Of a stretch of 64,000 nucleotides of DNA, positions 17,492 to 26,753 are shown piece by piece. The notes beneath the pieces are model-generated. The model did not search any database. It saw only the letters and a list, made by a program, of their open reading frames with translations, and was not told where the DNA came from. This DNA comes from Vibrio coralliirubri (GTDB lineage Bacteria > Pseudomonadota > Gammaproteobacteria > Enterobacterales > Vibrionaceae): contig NZ_AP025471.1 in NCBI RefSeq assembly GCF_024347375.1, forward strand, positions 806,001 to 870,000, read 5' to 3'. How positions within the stretch are numbered: position 1 is the stretch's first letter; each line of letters starts with the position of its first letter. Position numbers and translations under genes: made by a program.

Positions 17492-17830
17492 TTACTGCTT
17501 CTTAACGTACTTCGCCGTAACCAGCATTTCACCGCCACCATCCAGCTTGCAATCTAGCTGGTGGTCTTTACCTTCGTTGATACGTCGAATCACGGCTTTA
17601 GTGCCGATTTTCAATACGCTAGAACTGCCTTTAATTTTTAGATCTTTAATGAAGGTAACTTTATCGCCACTTTCCAATACAACACCATTCACGTCCTTAA
17701 CACGCGCAGCTTCTCTTTCTAAACGCTCTTCTTCTGGGTTCCATTCGTAGGCACACTCAGGGCAGATTAGGTTGTTTTGGTCTTGATAGACATATTCAGA
17801 TTGGCATTGCGGGCAAGGAGGTAGAGACAT
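17492..17830 (-). CDS. yjdM: PhnA/YjdM-family zinc-ribbon protein
   Basis: A 112-residue homologue of E. coli YjdM (formerly PhnA, 111 residues). The N-terminal zinc ribbon holds two CxxC pairs, CPQCQSEY and CPECAYEW. The C-terminal SH3-like domain reads VTFIKDLKIKGSSSVLKIGTK. Despite the historic name it is not needed for phosphonate breakdown in E. coli, and its role is unknown. I start it at MSLPPC (17830) because the E. coli protein begins MSLPHC; an in-frame ATG five codons earlier (17845) is possible and neither has a clear ribosome site. Confidence 0.88.
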   Translation of the reverse strand: MSLPPCPQCQSEYVYQDQNNLICPECAYEWNPEEERLEREAARVKDVNGVVLESGDKVTFIKDLKIKGSSSVLKIGTKAVIRRINEGKDHQLDCKLDGGGEMLVTAKYVKKQ

Positions 17831-17957
17831 ACGTTGATACTTCATTTAAATAGAATTTGTTCCATTTTAATGGCTCTTGTCAGGCTTAGCGAGCATAAAT
17901 CTAACAAGTTTTACGAAGGGTTAATTGTCTTTAAAAAAAGAGCCGTACCTAAAACGA

Positions 17958-17985
17958 ACAAACACAGCCGCTAAGCTGTGTTTGT
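17958..17985 (-). terminator. Strong hairpin after the ThrE-like gene
   Basis: ACAAACACAGC and GCTGTGTTTGT pair over 11 bp around a 6-base loop, 25 bp past the stop of the leftward exporter gene. T-rich sequence follows on both strands, so it may work in both directions. Confidence 0.75.
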
Positions 17986-18010
17986 TTAAAAACTTGAGAA
18001 GCGAAAAGGT

Positions 18011-19174
18011 TTAACGTTCGACTTTTGGTGAGTAAATCGAGTAAGCGGTGATTTGCCCTGCCACGATTGCAGAGAACATGAATAACGCCGACAAACCAAT
18101 ACTCGGGATAGGTAAAATCGATTGTTCAAACACCGACTGGCTGGCACTCACTAATACTCGGCTACCCGGAACCAAGATGATAATCCCTTGCACGATATAA
18201 ATGGAGCCCGTGAGCTCCATCTTTTTAGCAATCCAAGTTCCGTACAAAGTAATAAGAACCGTCGTAACCCAAGTACCGACAACCCAACCACTATCAAAAC
18301 CTAGATAGAATGGGCCCCACATACCGAGAACCGCTACTGGCAAGCCAAGCAAGATGTCTTTAGGGCGAGCATTAAACATCACACCGATAGACACAGAAAT
18401 CAGCACCAAGCCCGATATGTGCATCCACATAGGTACCGCATTGGTATAGTCGATGGAGACCGCTTGTCCCCATATCGCTTCGCCAATATTAAGCCCCATG
18501 ATAATCCCGACAAACAGCTTAATCAGCGTTAAGGCACTCTGCCCTAGCAAGCTAGTACCAGAGACTAGATCATTAAACGCCAAACATTCTAGTGCGTTGG
18601 CTATGGATAACCCGGGGACAAACAAGACAATCGAGGCGATACACAACGCCCACACCGGAATCGGCAACCCTGTACTCGCCAGAAATGCCACGAAGATACC
18701 CGTTAACAGTGCCGAGATGAACTCAACCGCAATTGCGCGACGTGAATGAAGGACTTGCTGACATACCCAAACCATCAAACCCAATAACGCAGAAAAGCCC
18801 ACCGCTTCCAACGTACTGCCCACCAGCATCAAATAGGCAGGCGGAATACCCATATTGGCAAGTGCCGTCACGAATTTAGAGTAGCCGACAGGCTCAGGTA
18901 CTGGCTCACTGCTTGGCTGGTTAATACGAATGATCGTATTGGCCAACAAACTCAGGTTAATTGACGCAGGCTTTAAACGCTTAAGAATAACGGCGTTGTT
19001 ATCGTCTGGAAATTGATAGTTAATCGCAGTTGGCGTTGCTTGGATCATCACGTCAACACCATGCTTTTTTGCATAGAATTGAGTGTATTTCTCTAGCTTG
19101 TAAGGAGCACAGCCACTGCGGTGAAGAGTGTCACCAATTTCAACAATTTTGTTAATTCGGAACTGAGAAGGCAT
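18011..19174 (-). CDS. Threonine/serine exporter, ThrE family
   Basis: A 387-residue protein with two parts: a cytosolic domain (residues about 1-105, opening with the family's VEIGDTLHRSGCAPYKLEKY) and a membrane domain of about ten segments, the DUF1212/ThrE fold followed by a ThrE_2 half (from about residue 255). ThrE of Corynebacterium exports threonine and serine driven by the proton gradient. Family residues seen include SGLPIPVWALCIASIVLFVPG and LVPGSRVLVSASQ. I start at MPSQFR (19174), the first ATG that fits the family; a TTG at 19255 would add 27 residues with no homologous look. The C-terminal half ends just before a strong hairpin. Confidence 0.8.
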   Translation of the reverse strand: MPSQFRINKIVEIGDTLHRSGCAPYKLEKYTQFYAKKHGVDVMIQATPTAINYQFPDDNNAVILKRLKPASINLSLLANTIIRINQPSSEPVPEPVGYSKFVTALANMGIPPAYLMLVGSTLEAVGFSALLGLMVWVCQQVLHSRRAIAVEFISALLTGIFVAFLASTGLPIPVWALCIASIVLFVPGLSIANALECLAFNDLVSGTSLLGQSALTLIKLFVGIIMGLNIGEAIWGQAVSIDYTNAVPMWMHISGLVLISVSIGVMFNARPKDILLGLPVAVLGMWGPFYLGFDSGWVVGTWVTTVLITLYGTWIAKKMELTGSIYIVQGIIILVPGSRVLVSASQSVFEQSILPIPSIGLSALFMFSAIVAGQITAYSIYSPKVER

Positions 19175-19698
19175 GGGTATTTTAGGGGAGACAAAATGTG
19201 CGGCAAATGTACCAAACGATAGACGGAATGACGAGACTTTTGCGTGAATTATCAACTGAACTCGTTACTTTTTTCTGCAAAGCCTTAGAAGTGCCTATAA
19301 CTCTACTCATTTGGGATTAGTTTACTGAATGTTTTGACCGGCTGATAAGTTAAATTTATGCATTAAGATTGTTATTAGTGGACGCCAAAACACAAATAAA
19401 AATCAGTTTATGTTAACACTCCAAATTCCTTAATTTTCATGAGATTTATGACAGCCAAGTACCACTAAAACAAGTTTATAAATTAAGGCGGATTTATCGC
19501 AAAAACAGCATGACATTTACTATTATTTCTCGCCCTCCTTTTTTAGAGATTTTAGTCACATTTTATTCACTCTGAAAATGCCGAACATGATGGAAAAACT
19601 AGCGGAGTGGTGGTTATGCGAGCACTTAGAATAAAAATGAAAGAAAAAGGTTTCGTTTTCAGTTAGATGTGGCATTATCAAACTCGTTAAGACGATGT
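19175..19698. other. Intergenic region between ThrE-like gene and tRNA-Gly
   Basis: No gene supported. The right end should hold the tRNA promoter; CATTAT at about 19674-19679 could be its -10 box, but no clear -35 is visible. A minus-strand frame covering part of this stretch and the first tRNA is an artefact of tRNA sequence. Confidence 0.4.
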
Positions 19699-19773
<75 letters not shown>

Positions 19774-19811
19774 AGTCTCTTAACGCCTCAGTCTTACTCA
19801 TAAGACAGTGT

Positions 19812-19886
<75 letters not shown>

Positions 19887-20211
19887 ACTTCTCTTTAAGC
19901 TTCATTAAGCACTTTCTTCCAGCGATACCCTATTCAAAAATTTTCGCCGTTTGCTAAGTCCACAGTCATTAAATCTATACTGATTAAACTTATTTTATTT
20001 AAGCTTAGATTGACGAATCAACGCTAAGTGACCAACCAAAGCTATTAACTCCTTAAATCGCTTCGTATTTCTGACACCTATCCAAATCACACATTGCAGT
20101 TCAGCTTTTAATGATTTTCAAAATTGTTCCAATTTAATAATCTTGGTCAATATCTGCAAAAATCATTGTGTTAATGTGCGCGCATTAGCAACAACCCATA
20201 AATAATAAAAA
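19887..20211. other. Intergenic region after the tRNA pair
   Basis: No gene supported. The sequence is AT-rich with T-runs after the second tRNA but no clear terminator stem. The last 60 bp should hold the promoter of the small gene at 20212. Confidence 0.35.
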
Positions 20212-20469
20212 ATGTTTAAAAGCAATGAGTTAACAATTAACATCGAAGCAATTAATGTCGCGCTAGCAAAAGTTGAAAATGCCAATAAAATTCAGCTAGA
20301 TACATTGAAAGGTTATGTGAACAGCGAGCCTGAACAGGCTGTACTGGCTTTTCGATCGCTGAATGAAGCAGAGTCAATCGATGACAAGTTTAAAAAGATC
20401 ATGGCAGAGCTACCGCACCTGAGCGGCGAAGCACACCACCTGCTTGAAACTTCTATCTTGCTACAGTGA
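20212..20469 (+). CDS. Small helical hypothetical protein
   Basis: An 85-residue, acidic protein that I do not recognise. It has no signal peptide or membrane segment, one likely long helix pair (NIEAINVALAKVENANKIQL and KKIMAELPHLSGEAHHLLE), and no cysteine. The leader before its ATG is AT-rich without a classical ribosome site. It is preceded by about 320 bp of non-coding DNA and followed by a possible terminator at 20482-20537, so it is probably a single-gene unit. Coding is supported by even codon use and the intact frame; a short conserved Vibrio protein is the best description. Confidence 0.55.
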   Translation: MFKSNELTINIEAINVALAKVENANKIQLDTLKGYVNSEPEQAVLAFRSLNEAESIDDKFKKIMAELPHLSGEAHHLLETSILLQ

Positions 20470-20481
20470 TTCTAACTACAG

Positions 20482-20537
20482 ATAAGCCTCAGCCAATCCA
20501 AGTTAGTTCATGTATTCCTGAACAGGTTGAGACTTAT
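20482..20537 (+). terminator. Possible terminator after the 85-residue gene
   Basis: ATAAGCCTCAGCC can pair with GGTTGAGACTTAT with wobbles, enclosing a small GTTCA/TGAAC hairpin, then CTTTAA. Stem quality is moderate. Confidence 0.35.
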
Positions 20538-20630
20538 CTTTAACTGGTCATAATGTTTAACCAATGACTTAGCTGCCACACAAAGCTGTGCTGATAGGTT
20601 GAAATGAATTGGTGATGTAAGGCCCTCGCA

Positions 20631-21116
20631 TTACTCCCAGAAGTTCCACCACTTTTTGCTGTTTTCTTCACGCTGCTGTTGGCCTTTCTCTGACCCTGTT
20701 CCTTCTTCTTTACGCTCTTGTTCCGCTTTCTTGTCTTTCTGCTTTTCTAATCCCGACTTTTCTTCGTCATTATCCATATCATCTTCGAGCTTTTCTTTCT
20801 TATCTTTGAGCTTCTCTTTACTCTCTTCGAGGGCTTCTTTCTCGTCTTCCAAATCGTCGAGTTCTTTATCTAGTTTCTGCTTATCTTTTTTGTTCTTACT
20901 TTTTTTCGCTTTCTTATTTTTCTCTTCGATCATTGAATCAAGCTGCTTCTCACGATCATCAATTTCGCCTTCAACTTTTTTAGCCTCAGCGAGCGTTTTC
21001 ACTTCTTCTAAATCGGGCTTACCTTTACCAGCCCACTCAGGTTTAGCAGCAATGCTGTGGGTCGACCACGTTATTAAAGCTCCCGTTACTGCAAGTACTA
21101 GAACTGTCTTATTCAT
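20631..21116 (-). CDS. Exported highly charged coiled-coil protein
   Basis: A 161-residue protein. A signal peptide (residues 1-23, TVLVLAVTGALITWSTHSIAA) is followed by KPEWAGKGKPD and then an almost uninterrupted run of Lys/Glu/Asp/Leu from about residue 40 to 145, with heptad-like spacing that predicts a long charged coiled coil. The C-terminus ends WWNFWE, an aromatic patch that could dock to a membrane or partner. GGAG lies six bases before the ATG. It stands alone, between a small helical gene and the copper operon, and belongs to neither by orientation or spacing. I do not know a function; a periplasmic spacer or chaperone-like role is only a guess. Confidence 0.7.
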   Translation of the reverse strand: MNKTVLVLAVTGALITWSTHSIAAKPEWAGKGKPDLEEVKTLAEAKKVEGEIDDREKQLDSMIEEKNKKAKKSKNKKDKQKLDKELDDLEDEKEALEESKEKLKDKKEKLEDDMDNDEEKSGLEKQKDKKAEQERKEEGTGSEKGQQQREENSKKWWNFWE

Positions 21117-21228
21117 CCTTAAACTCCTATTCCTATAGTCTTTTAAAGCTAATACCTAAATAGCACTAAAACAAGGTAGCCATATCTAGCACTCATCCCT
21201 TTGAACTAGATATGGCTTGTGTATCACC

Positions 21229-21783
21229 TTATAGCGTTAACGACTTCACCATACCCGCTTCAGCGTGACCAGGAATATTGCACGCGAACTCTACGTTATT
21301 ATCACCATGGAAATGCCACAGCAATTGCTTCGCTTTACCCGGCTTAACTGTCACTGTGCTGCCCGAATCATGTGCGTGATTACCCATGTTTTTCATCATT
21401 TCACGATGCTCTAACTGCTCTGAAGCAGATCCAATCGAGAATTCGTGATCAATCTTGCCTGTGTTCATCACAACAAACTGCACCACGTCGTTCGGCTCAA
21501 TATCAACCTTGTTCTTAAATGTGATTTTCATATCGTCACTTAGCAGAACATGAACCACTTTATCCGGCTTTGCGCCTGTCGCAGGCATACCCACTTCAGA
21601 CATGCCTTCCATATTCATCATCGAATGGTCCATCTTTCCATCCTTCATCATGCTGTGATCCATTTTTGAATGATCCATCTCTCCACTCTTCATCATCGAG
21701 TGATCCATATTCGAATGGTCCATTTCAGCAAAAGCCGTTGCAGTAGTTAACGTCAGTGCAATCGCAATAAGTGTCTTTTTCAT
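21229..21783 (-). CDS. copI: Cupredoxin-like copper-binding protein with Met/His repeats (CopI-like)
   Basis: A 184-residue periplasmic protein. After the signal peptide (ending TAFA near residue 19) come five MDHS repeats (MDHSNMDHSMM and variants, residues about 20-58), a typical Cu(I)/Cu(II)-binding array. Residues about 75-184 form a plastocyanin-like domain with the type 1 copper ligands visible: His in KIDHEFSIG and Cys, His and Met in CNIPGHAEAGM. CopI proteins protect Vibrio and purple bacteria from copper in the periplasm. It is last in the CusABC operon but separated by 107 bp and a hairpin (21843-21876), so it may also be made separately. AAGGA precedes the ATG. Confidence 0.86.
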   Translation of the reverse strand: MKKTLIAIALTLTTATAFAEMDHSNMDHSMMKSGEMDHSKMDHSMMKDGKMDHSMMNMEGMSEVGMPATGAKPDKVVHVLLSDDMKITFKNKVDIEPNDVVQFVVMNTGKIDHEFSIGSASEQLEHREMMKNMGNHAHDSGSTVTVKPGKAKQLLWHFHGDNNVEFACNIPGHAEAGMVKSLTL

Positions 21784-21842
21784 GATCGTTCCTTAGATTA
21801 ATTCAGTTATATATTTGTTAGTTTCACATGTTCATGTGGTAC

Positions 21843-21876
21843 GCCCTTACTCACTCTGTTTTTGGTCAGTAAGGGC
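21843..21876. promoter_or_regulatory. Hairpin between cusA-like and copI-like genes
   Basis: GCCCTTACT and AGTAAGGGC form a perfect 9-bp stem with a 16-base loop in the 107-bp gap. No T run follows on either strand, so it looks more like an RNA processing or stability element than a terminator. A palindrome CACATGTTCATGTG sits beside it at 21826-21839. Confidence 0.45.
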
Positions 21877-21890
21877 TAATAATCAATACG

Positions 21891-24800
21891 TTATTTGTTT
21901 ATTTCATTTTGACTGTGCGTAATCTCACGCTGTTTCCAGAGCTTAAAGATTGCAGGCAACACCAGTAGGGTAAGCAATAGTGCAGACGCCATTCCGCCTA
22001 TCATCGGCGCAGCAATTCGTTGCATCACTTCTGAGCCCGTACCCTCGCCATACATAATTGGAATAAGGCCAATGATCACCGTAAGTACCGTCATCATCAC
22101 TGGGCGAACACGCAGTCCTGCGCCCTCACGAATCGCATCCGTCAAGTCTTCACTCTGAAGTGCTTGCTGGTTCTGCTCCGCATCCAATTTTTTGTAGTGC
22201 CATGCTTGGTTTAGGTAGACCAACATGATCACACCTATCTCAACAGCTACCCCAGCAAGGGCGATAAAGCCCACACCCACCGCAATGGAGAAGTTGTAAT
22301 TGAGGACATGCATCAGCCATAGGCCACCAACCATTGCGAGTGGCAATGTCAGCATGATCATCATCACCTCACCGACGCGGCGGAAGCTGAGGTAGAGCAA
22401 CAACATGATGATGGCGATGGTGATTGGCACTACGACACTCAAACGCTCTTTCGCACGCTCCATGTATTCGTATTGACCAGACCACGCCAGTGAATAACCC
22501 GCAGGTAAGACGATTTGATCGGTAACGACTTTTTGCGCCTCTGCCACATAAGAACCAAGGTCGCGTCCTTCGATGTCAACGAACACCCAACCATTAGGAC
22601 GCGCGTTCTCCGTCTTAATCATTGGTGGTCCATCTTCATAGCGAATATCTGCAACATCAGACAAAGCAATTCGCGCTCCATTTGGTGTCACTAACGGCAG
22701 GTTCTGCAGCTTAACGACAGAATCACGATAGCTTTGTGGGTAACGGACATTGATTGGGTAACGCTCTAGCCCCTCAACGGTTTCGCCTACATTCATGCCA
22801 CCAACCGCAGTCGAGATAACCTGTTGCACTTCTTTAATGCTCAAGCCATATCGCGCAGCCGAGCGACGTTTAATGTCTATCGTCACATAACGACCGCCTG
22901 CAACACGCTCGGCGTAGACAGAAGCCGTGCCACTCACGCTGTTGAGGATGGGTTCAAGTTGCGAACCAATATCTTCAATCACGCTCAGCTCTGGGCCAGC
23001 GATTTTGATTCCGATTGGGGTTTTGATACCGGTCGCTAACATGTCGATACGAGTTTTGATTGGCATAACCCACGCATTAGTTAAACCTGGGAACTGAATC
23101 AGATCATCAAACTCTTTACGCAGAGACTCCGTAGTGACACCGTCACGCCACTCATCTCGCGGTTTAAGCTGAATCACGGTTTCAATCATGGTTAAAGGTG
23201 CAGGATCGGTTGCTGTCTCTGCTCGACCAATTTTGCCCCACGTGGTTTCGACTTCTGGAATGGTTTTGATGAGCTTGTTGGTTTGTTGCAACAACTCACG
23301 AGCCTTACCTATTGAGATGCCCGGATACGTGGTTGGCATGTACATCAAATCTCCTTCGTCCAAAGGAGGGATGAACTCGCTGCCAAGCTTACTGGTTGGG
23401 TAATAAGCAGACGCCATTAAGCCAAGTGCGATAACAATCATCACCTTTGGATATTTTAAGCTTAGGTTCAGAAGCGGTTTGTACATCGCCACTAGGCTGC
23501 GGTTAACTGGGTTTTTGTGTTCAGGCAACACGTTACCGCGAATGAAGTACCCCATTAGCACAGGCACAAGCGTGATAGCCAAACCCGCCGCTGCGGCCAT
23601 CGCATACGTCTTGGTAAACGCAAGTGGCGAGAACATCTTGCCCTCTTGCCCTTCTAGCGCGAACACAGGCACAAAACTCAAGGTAATGATAATCAGAGAG
23701 AAGAACAGCGGTGCGCCGACTTCTTCTGCTGCCTTACCAATCACCTGCCAACGGTTTTTATCAGTAAGCGGAGTCCGTTCAATGTGTTTATGAACGTTCT
23801 CAATCATCACGATGGCACCATCCACCATGGCACCAATCGCAATCGCGATCCCGCCAAGAGACATGATATTGGCGTTGATACCCTGCCAATGCATCACAAT
23901 GAATGCACCTAAAATACCAACAGGCAGACTTAGTGCGATAACCAACGACGAGCGGATATGGAACAAGAACAGCGCACACACCACGGCGACCACGATGAAC
24001 TCTTCAGCCAGCTTCTTCCAAAGGTTTTCAACGGCTGAATCTATCAAAGTAGAACGGTCATAAGTCGCGACAATCTCGACACCATCAGGTAAGCCAGCTT
24101 GCAGTTCAGCGAGCTTGGATTTGACTGAGTCGATCACTTCACTGGCATTTTCACCAAAGCGCATCACGATAACGCCGCCAACCGCTTCTCCTTCACCATT
24201 AAGTTCAGAGATACCACGACGCATTTGCGGGCCAAGGTTAATGTCAGCAATGTCACCTAATAGCAGCGGAGTACCTTTGTCGGTCACTTTTAGCGGCAGA
24301 GATTGAATGTCTTCGATGCTTGTCAGGTAACCGGTCGTACGAACCATGTGCTCGGCTTCCGCAATCTCAACAACAGACGCACCGGTTTCTTGGTTACCAT
24401 CTTGGATTGCCTTATTGACTTGCTGAAGCGTTAAGTCGTAAGCACGTAACTTGGCAGGATCAATCTGTACTTGGTACTGCTTCACCATGCCGCCAACGGT
24501 CGCCACTTCAGACACGCCTTCTACGGTTTGCAATTCATACTTCAAGAACCAATCTTGCAAACTACGAAGTTCCGCTAAGTCGTGCTGACCGGTTTTATCT
24601 TGCAACACGTAGCTGTAAACCCAGCCCACACCGGTTGCATCTGGCCCTAGCGTTGGCTTAGCACTCGAAGGCAAGTTAGGTGCAACTTGGCTTAGGTACT
24701 CCAACACTCGTGAACGTGCCCAGTACATATCAGTATCGTCATTGAAGATGATATAGACATAGGAATCACCAAAGAACGAGTAACCACGAACCGTTTCAGC

Positions 24801-25034
24801 ACCTGGTACGGCTAACATGGCGGTGGTTAATGGATAAGTCACCTGATCCTCAACCACTTGTGGCGCTTGCCCCGGATAACTGGTTTTGATAATTACCTGA
24901 ACATCAGACAGATCAGGAATAGCATCGACCGGTGTATTTTTAACGCTGTATAAGCCGCCAAATACGATGGCTACAGTAGCAACCAGCACTAAGAAGCGGT
25001 TGCTAATAGACCAGCGAATGATTGCATTGATCAT
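21891..25034 (-). CDS. cusA: Copper/silver RND efflux pump, CusA-like
   Basis: A 1047-residue heavy-metal RND pump, same length as E. coli CusA. It sits in the inner membrane and extrudes Cu(I)/Ag(I) from periplasm and cytosol through CusB and CusC using protons. The heavy-metal signature in membrane helix 4 is AIAIGAMVDGAIVMIEN, with the essential Asp. Met positions matching the CusA relay are seen in LMYMPTTYPG, APLTMIETVIQL and IDMLATGIKTPIG, so the metal pathway is intact. It starts in a 4-base ATGA overlap with cusB. The gene order cusC-cusB-cusA with copI after it is typical. Confidence 0.95.
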   Translation of the reverse strand: MINAIIRWSISNRFLVLVATVAIVFGGLYSVKNTPVDAIPDLSDVQVIIKTSYPGQAPQVVEDQVTYPLTTAMLAVPGAETVRGYSFFGDSYVYIIFNDDTDMYWARSRVLEYLSQVAPNLPSSAKPTLGPDATGVGWVYSYVLQDKTGQHDLAELRSLQDWFLKYELQTVEGVSEVATVGGMVKQYQVQIDPAKLRAYDLTLQQVNKAIQDGNQETGASVVEIAEAEHMVRTTGYLTSIEDIQSLPLKVTDKGTPLLLGDIADINLGPQMRRGISELNGEGEAVGGVIVMRFGENASEVIDSVKSKLAELQAGLPDGVEIVATYDRSTLIDSAVENLWKKLAEEFIVVAVVCALFLFHIRSSLVIALSLPVGILGAFIVMHWQGINANIMSLGGIAIAIGAMVDGAIVMIENVHKHIERTPLTDKNRWQVIGKAAEEVGAPLFFSLIIITLSFVPVFALEGQEGKMFSPLAFTKTYAMAAAAGLAITLVPVLMGYFIRGNVLPEHKNPVNRSLVAMYKPLLNLSLKYPKVMIVIALGLMASAYYPTSKLGSEFIPPLDEGDLMYMPTTYPGISIGKARELLQQTNKLIKTIPEVETTWGKIGRAETATDPAPLTMIETVIQLKPRDEWRDGVTTESLRKEFDDLIQFPGLTNAWVMPIKTRIDMLATGIKTPIGIKIAGPELSVIEDIGSQLEPILNSVSGTASVYAERVAGGRYVTIDIKRRSAARYGLSIKEVQQVISTAVGGMNVGETVEGLERYPINVRYPQSYRDSVVKLQNLPLVTPNGARIALSDVADIRYEDGPPMIKTENARPNGWVFVDIEGRDLGSYVAEAQKVVTDQIVLPAGYSLAWSGQYEYMERAKERLSVVVPITIAIIMLLLYLSFRRVGEVMMIMLTLPLAMVGGLWLMHVLNYNFSIAVGVGFIALAGVAVEIGVIMLVYLNQAWHYKKLDAEQNQQALQSEDLTDAIREGAGLRVRPVMMTVLTVIIGLIPIMYGEGTGSEVMQRIAAPMIGGMASALLLTLLVLPAIFKLWKQREITHSQNEINK

Positions 25035-26743
25035 AGTTCGCCCTCACCCGCTTCTAAAGATTTGAGTACATAATCAGAACCCTGCTTCGCCACTAGAAAC
25101 CGAATGGTTTGACCCTCGGCAAACTCAGATAAATCAAGGTCATCACTGGCTTGGAAATTCATTTCACCTGCTTTCCAATTCCACTCAGGGACTGGCTGAT
25201 GTTTTACGGTGATCATGCCAAAATCTGCCATCAACATTGTAATGTCACCCGTTACCCAAACTTCGCCGGCGATCTTGTGTTGGTTGACCTTGTAATCCAC
25301 AACCTCGTACTGCCCTGACTCTGTCTTTCGCATCTCAAAGTCAATTGCCTTACCACGTTGCACATCACTCATGTCTAAGCCTTCCGCAAAGGTGAAATTC
25401 ATCACCATGCCCGGCCAATCCCATTCTGGAACAGGCTGATGGTTAATCGTCACCATGCGACTGCCTTGCATAACATCGGAAATTTCACCGTTTGCCCATA
25501 CGGTTTCAGCTTCTTCTTCAACACCATTGATGCGTGACAGATCAGCAGTTTGGCTCGATTCAGAATCCAACATGAAGTGCGCAGAAGTGACAATGTTTTC
25601 GCCTTGCTCTAGCCCTTGAAGCACCTCTATTTTTTCGCCAGCTTCACGACCAACCTCAATACGAGCAGAGCGATACTTGCCAGAACCTTCTGACATCACC
25701 ACTCGAGTCATACCACCGGAGTGAATCACCGAAGACCTTGGGATAGTAAGAACGGCTTCATCACTAATAGGTTTCAACGCAATATTGGCGAACATATTCG
25801 GCTTAAGCTCGCCATTTGGATTGGAGAACTTCAAACGAACGCGCAAAGTTCGAGTTTTTGGATCAAGGATTGGGTAAACGTAATCGACATTACCCAACCA
25901 CTCTTTACCAGGAATGGCATCTAGCGTCATCACCGCATTGCTGCCTGACGAGATCCAGTGCGCTTGACGCTCAAACACCTCTGCATCAACCCATACTTCA
26001 CCTAATGGGCCAGCACTGATCACCGCTTGTGCAGGCGAAAGATAACCACCTTCTCGGATATTCAAACTCGCTATAACACCATCGGCTGGCGCTTTGACTT
26101 CAATGGTTTGTGAGGCTTTGCCTTTGCGCGTAATAGCGCGGATTTGAGTCTTATCAACACCCAAGGTAATCAAGCGTTCAGTCGAGCCCTTGATCAAACC
26201 TTTACGACCCGTTTTATAAGCACTGATCAACTCTTCTTGTGCTTTAACAAGCTCTGGAGAATAGAGTGTGAAAAGCACATCACCTTTGTTTACCTTCTCA
26301 CCCACTGCGTTGATGGAGAGTTTTTCCACCCAACCAGAAACACGCACGTTGGTTTGCCATAGCGCACTTTCATCAAATGCCACGTAGCCAACCGTTTCAA
26401 TGCGCGGTGATAGCGGCTCTCTTGTGACTTGTGCGGTTTTCACGCCAAGGTTATTTTCCACCGAAGAATCAATAAACACGGTTCCAGGCTTATCTTTGGC
26501 TCCGCCGTTCACATCGTCTGCATACACAGGGATAAGATCCATCCCCATTGGCGATTGACCTGGCTTATCACGCTGATAATTTGGGTCCATCGGAGCTACC
26601 CAATACAAAGGCTCATCGCTGGCTTCTGTGCTGGTTGCCATTGCTGACATGTCGTGTGCTGGATTAATTAGAAAATGGTTCACCCCAAAACCCAATGCAC
26701 CACCGACCAATAAAGCGATTGTTGCTACTTTTACTGAACTCAT
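25031..26743 (-). CDS. cusB: CusB-like membrane-fusion protein with two C-terminal CusF domains
   Basis: A 570-residue periplasmic adaptor; E. coli CusB has 407. After an N-terminal membrane anchor comes a heavy-metal-binding module (YWVAPMDPNYQRDKPG, then SPMGMDLIPVY), the barrel-sandwich/hairpin and membrane-proximal domains to about residue 415. The extra 150 residues are two CusF-like OB domains in tandem. The first has the ligand set His, Trp, Met, Met (INHQPVPEWDWPGMVMNF); the second has VKHQPVPEWNWKAGEMNF, where the first Met is Gly. CusF is normally a separate Cu/Ag chaperone that delivers metal to CusB; here it is fused. The start at 26743 follows AAGGGA; an upstream frame to 26776 is unlikely. 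Confidence 0.92.
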   Translation of the reverse strand: MSSVKVATIALLVGGALGFGVNHFLINPAHDMSAMATSTEASDEPLYWVAPMDPNYQRDKPGQSPMGMDLIPVYADDVNGGAKDKPGTVFIDSSVENNLGVKTAQVTREPLSPRIETVGYVAFDESALWQTNVRVSGWVEKLSINAVGEKVNKGDVLFTLYSPELVKAQEELISAYKTGRKGLIKGSTERLITLGVDKTQIRAITRKGKASQTIEVKAPADGVIASLNIREGGYLSPAQAVISAGPLGEVWVDAEVFERQAHWISSGSNAVMTLDAIPGKEWLGNVDYVYPILDPKTRTLRVRLKFSNPNGELKPNMFANIALKPISDEAVLTIPRSSVIHSGGMTRVVMSEGSGKYRSARIEVGREAGEKIEVLQGLEQGENIVTSAHFMLDSESSQTADLSRINGVEEEAETVWANGEISDVMQGSRMVTINHQPVPEWDWPGMVMNFTFAEGLDMSDVQRGKAIDFEMRKTESGQYEVVDYKVNQHKIAGEVWVTGDITMLMADFGMITVKHQPVPEWNWKAGEMNFQASDDLDLSEFAEGQTIRFLVAKQGSDYVLKSLEAGEGEL

Positions 26744-26753
26744 TATGTATCCC

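Noticed and set aside
17492..17830. Phosphonate-degradation gene cluster from the PhnA name
   Set aside because: No C-P lyase or phosphonatase genes are near; the PhnA/YjdM name is historical and does not show phosphonate use.
20656..21138. Plus-strand open frame of 160 codons, Ser/Phe-rich
   Set aside because: It is the mirror of the Lys/Glu-rich coiled-coil gene on the minus strand; AAG/GAA codons read backwards as Ser/Phe/Leu codons. The minus-strand gene has a signal peptide and ribosome site.
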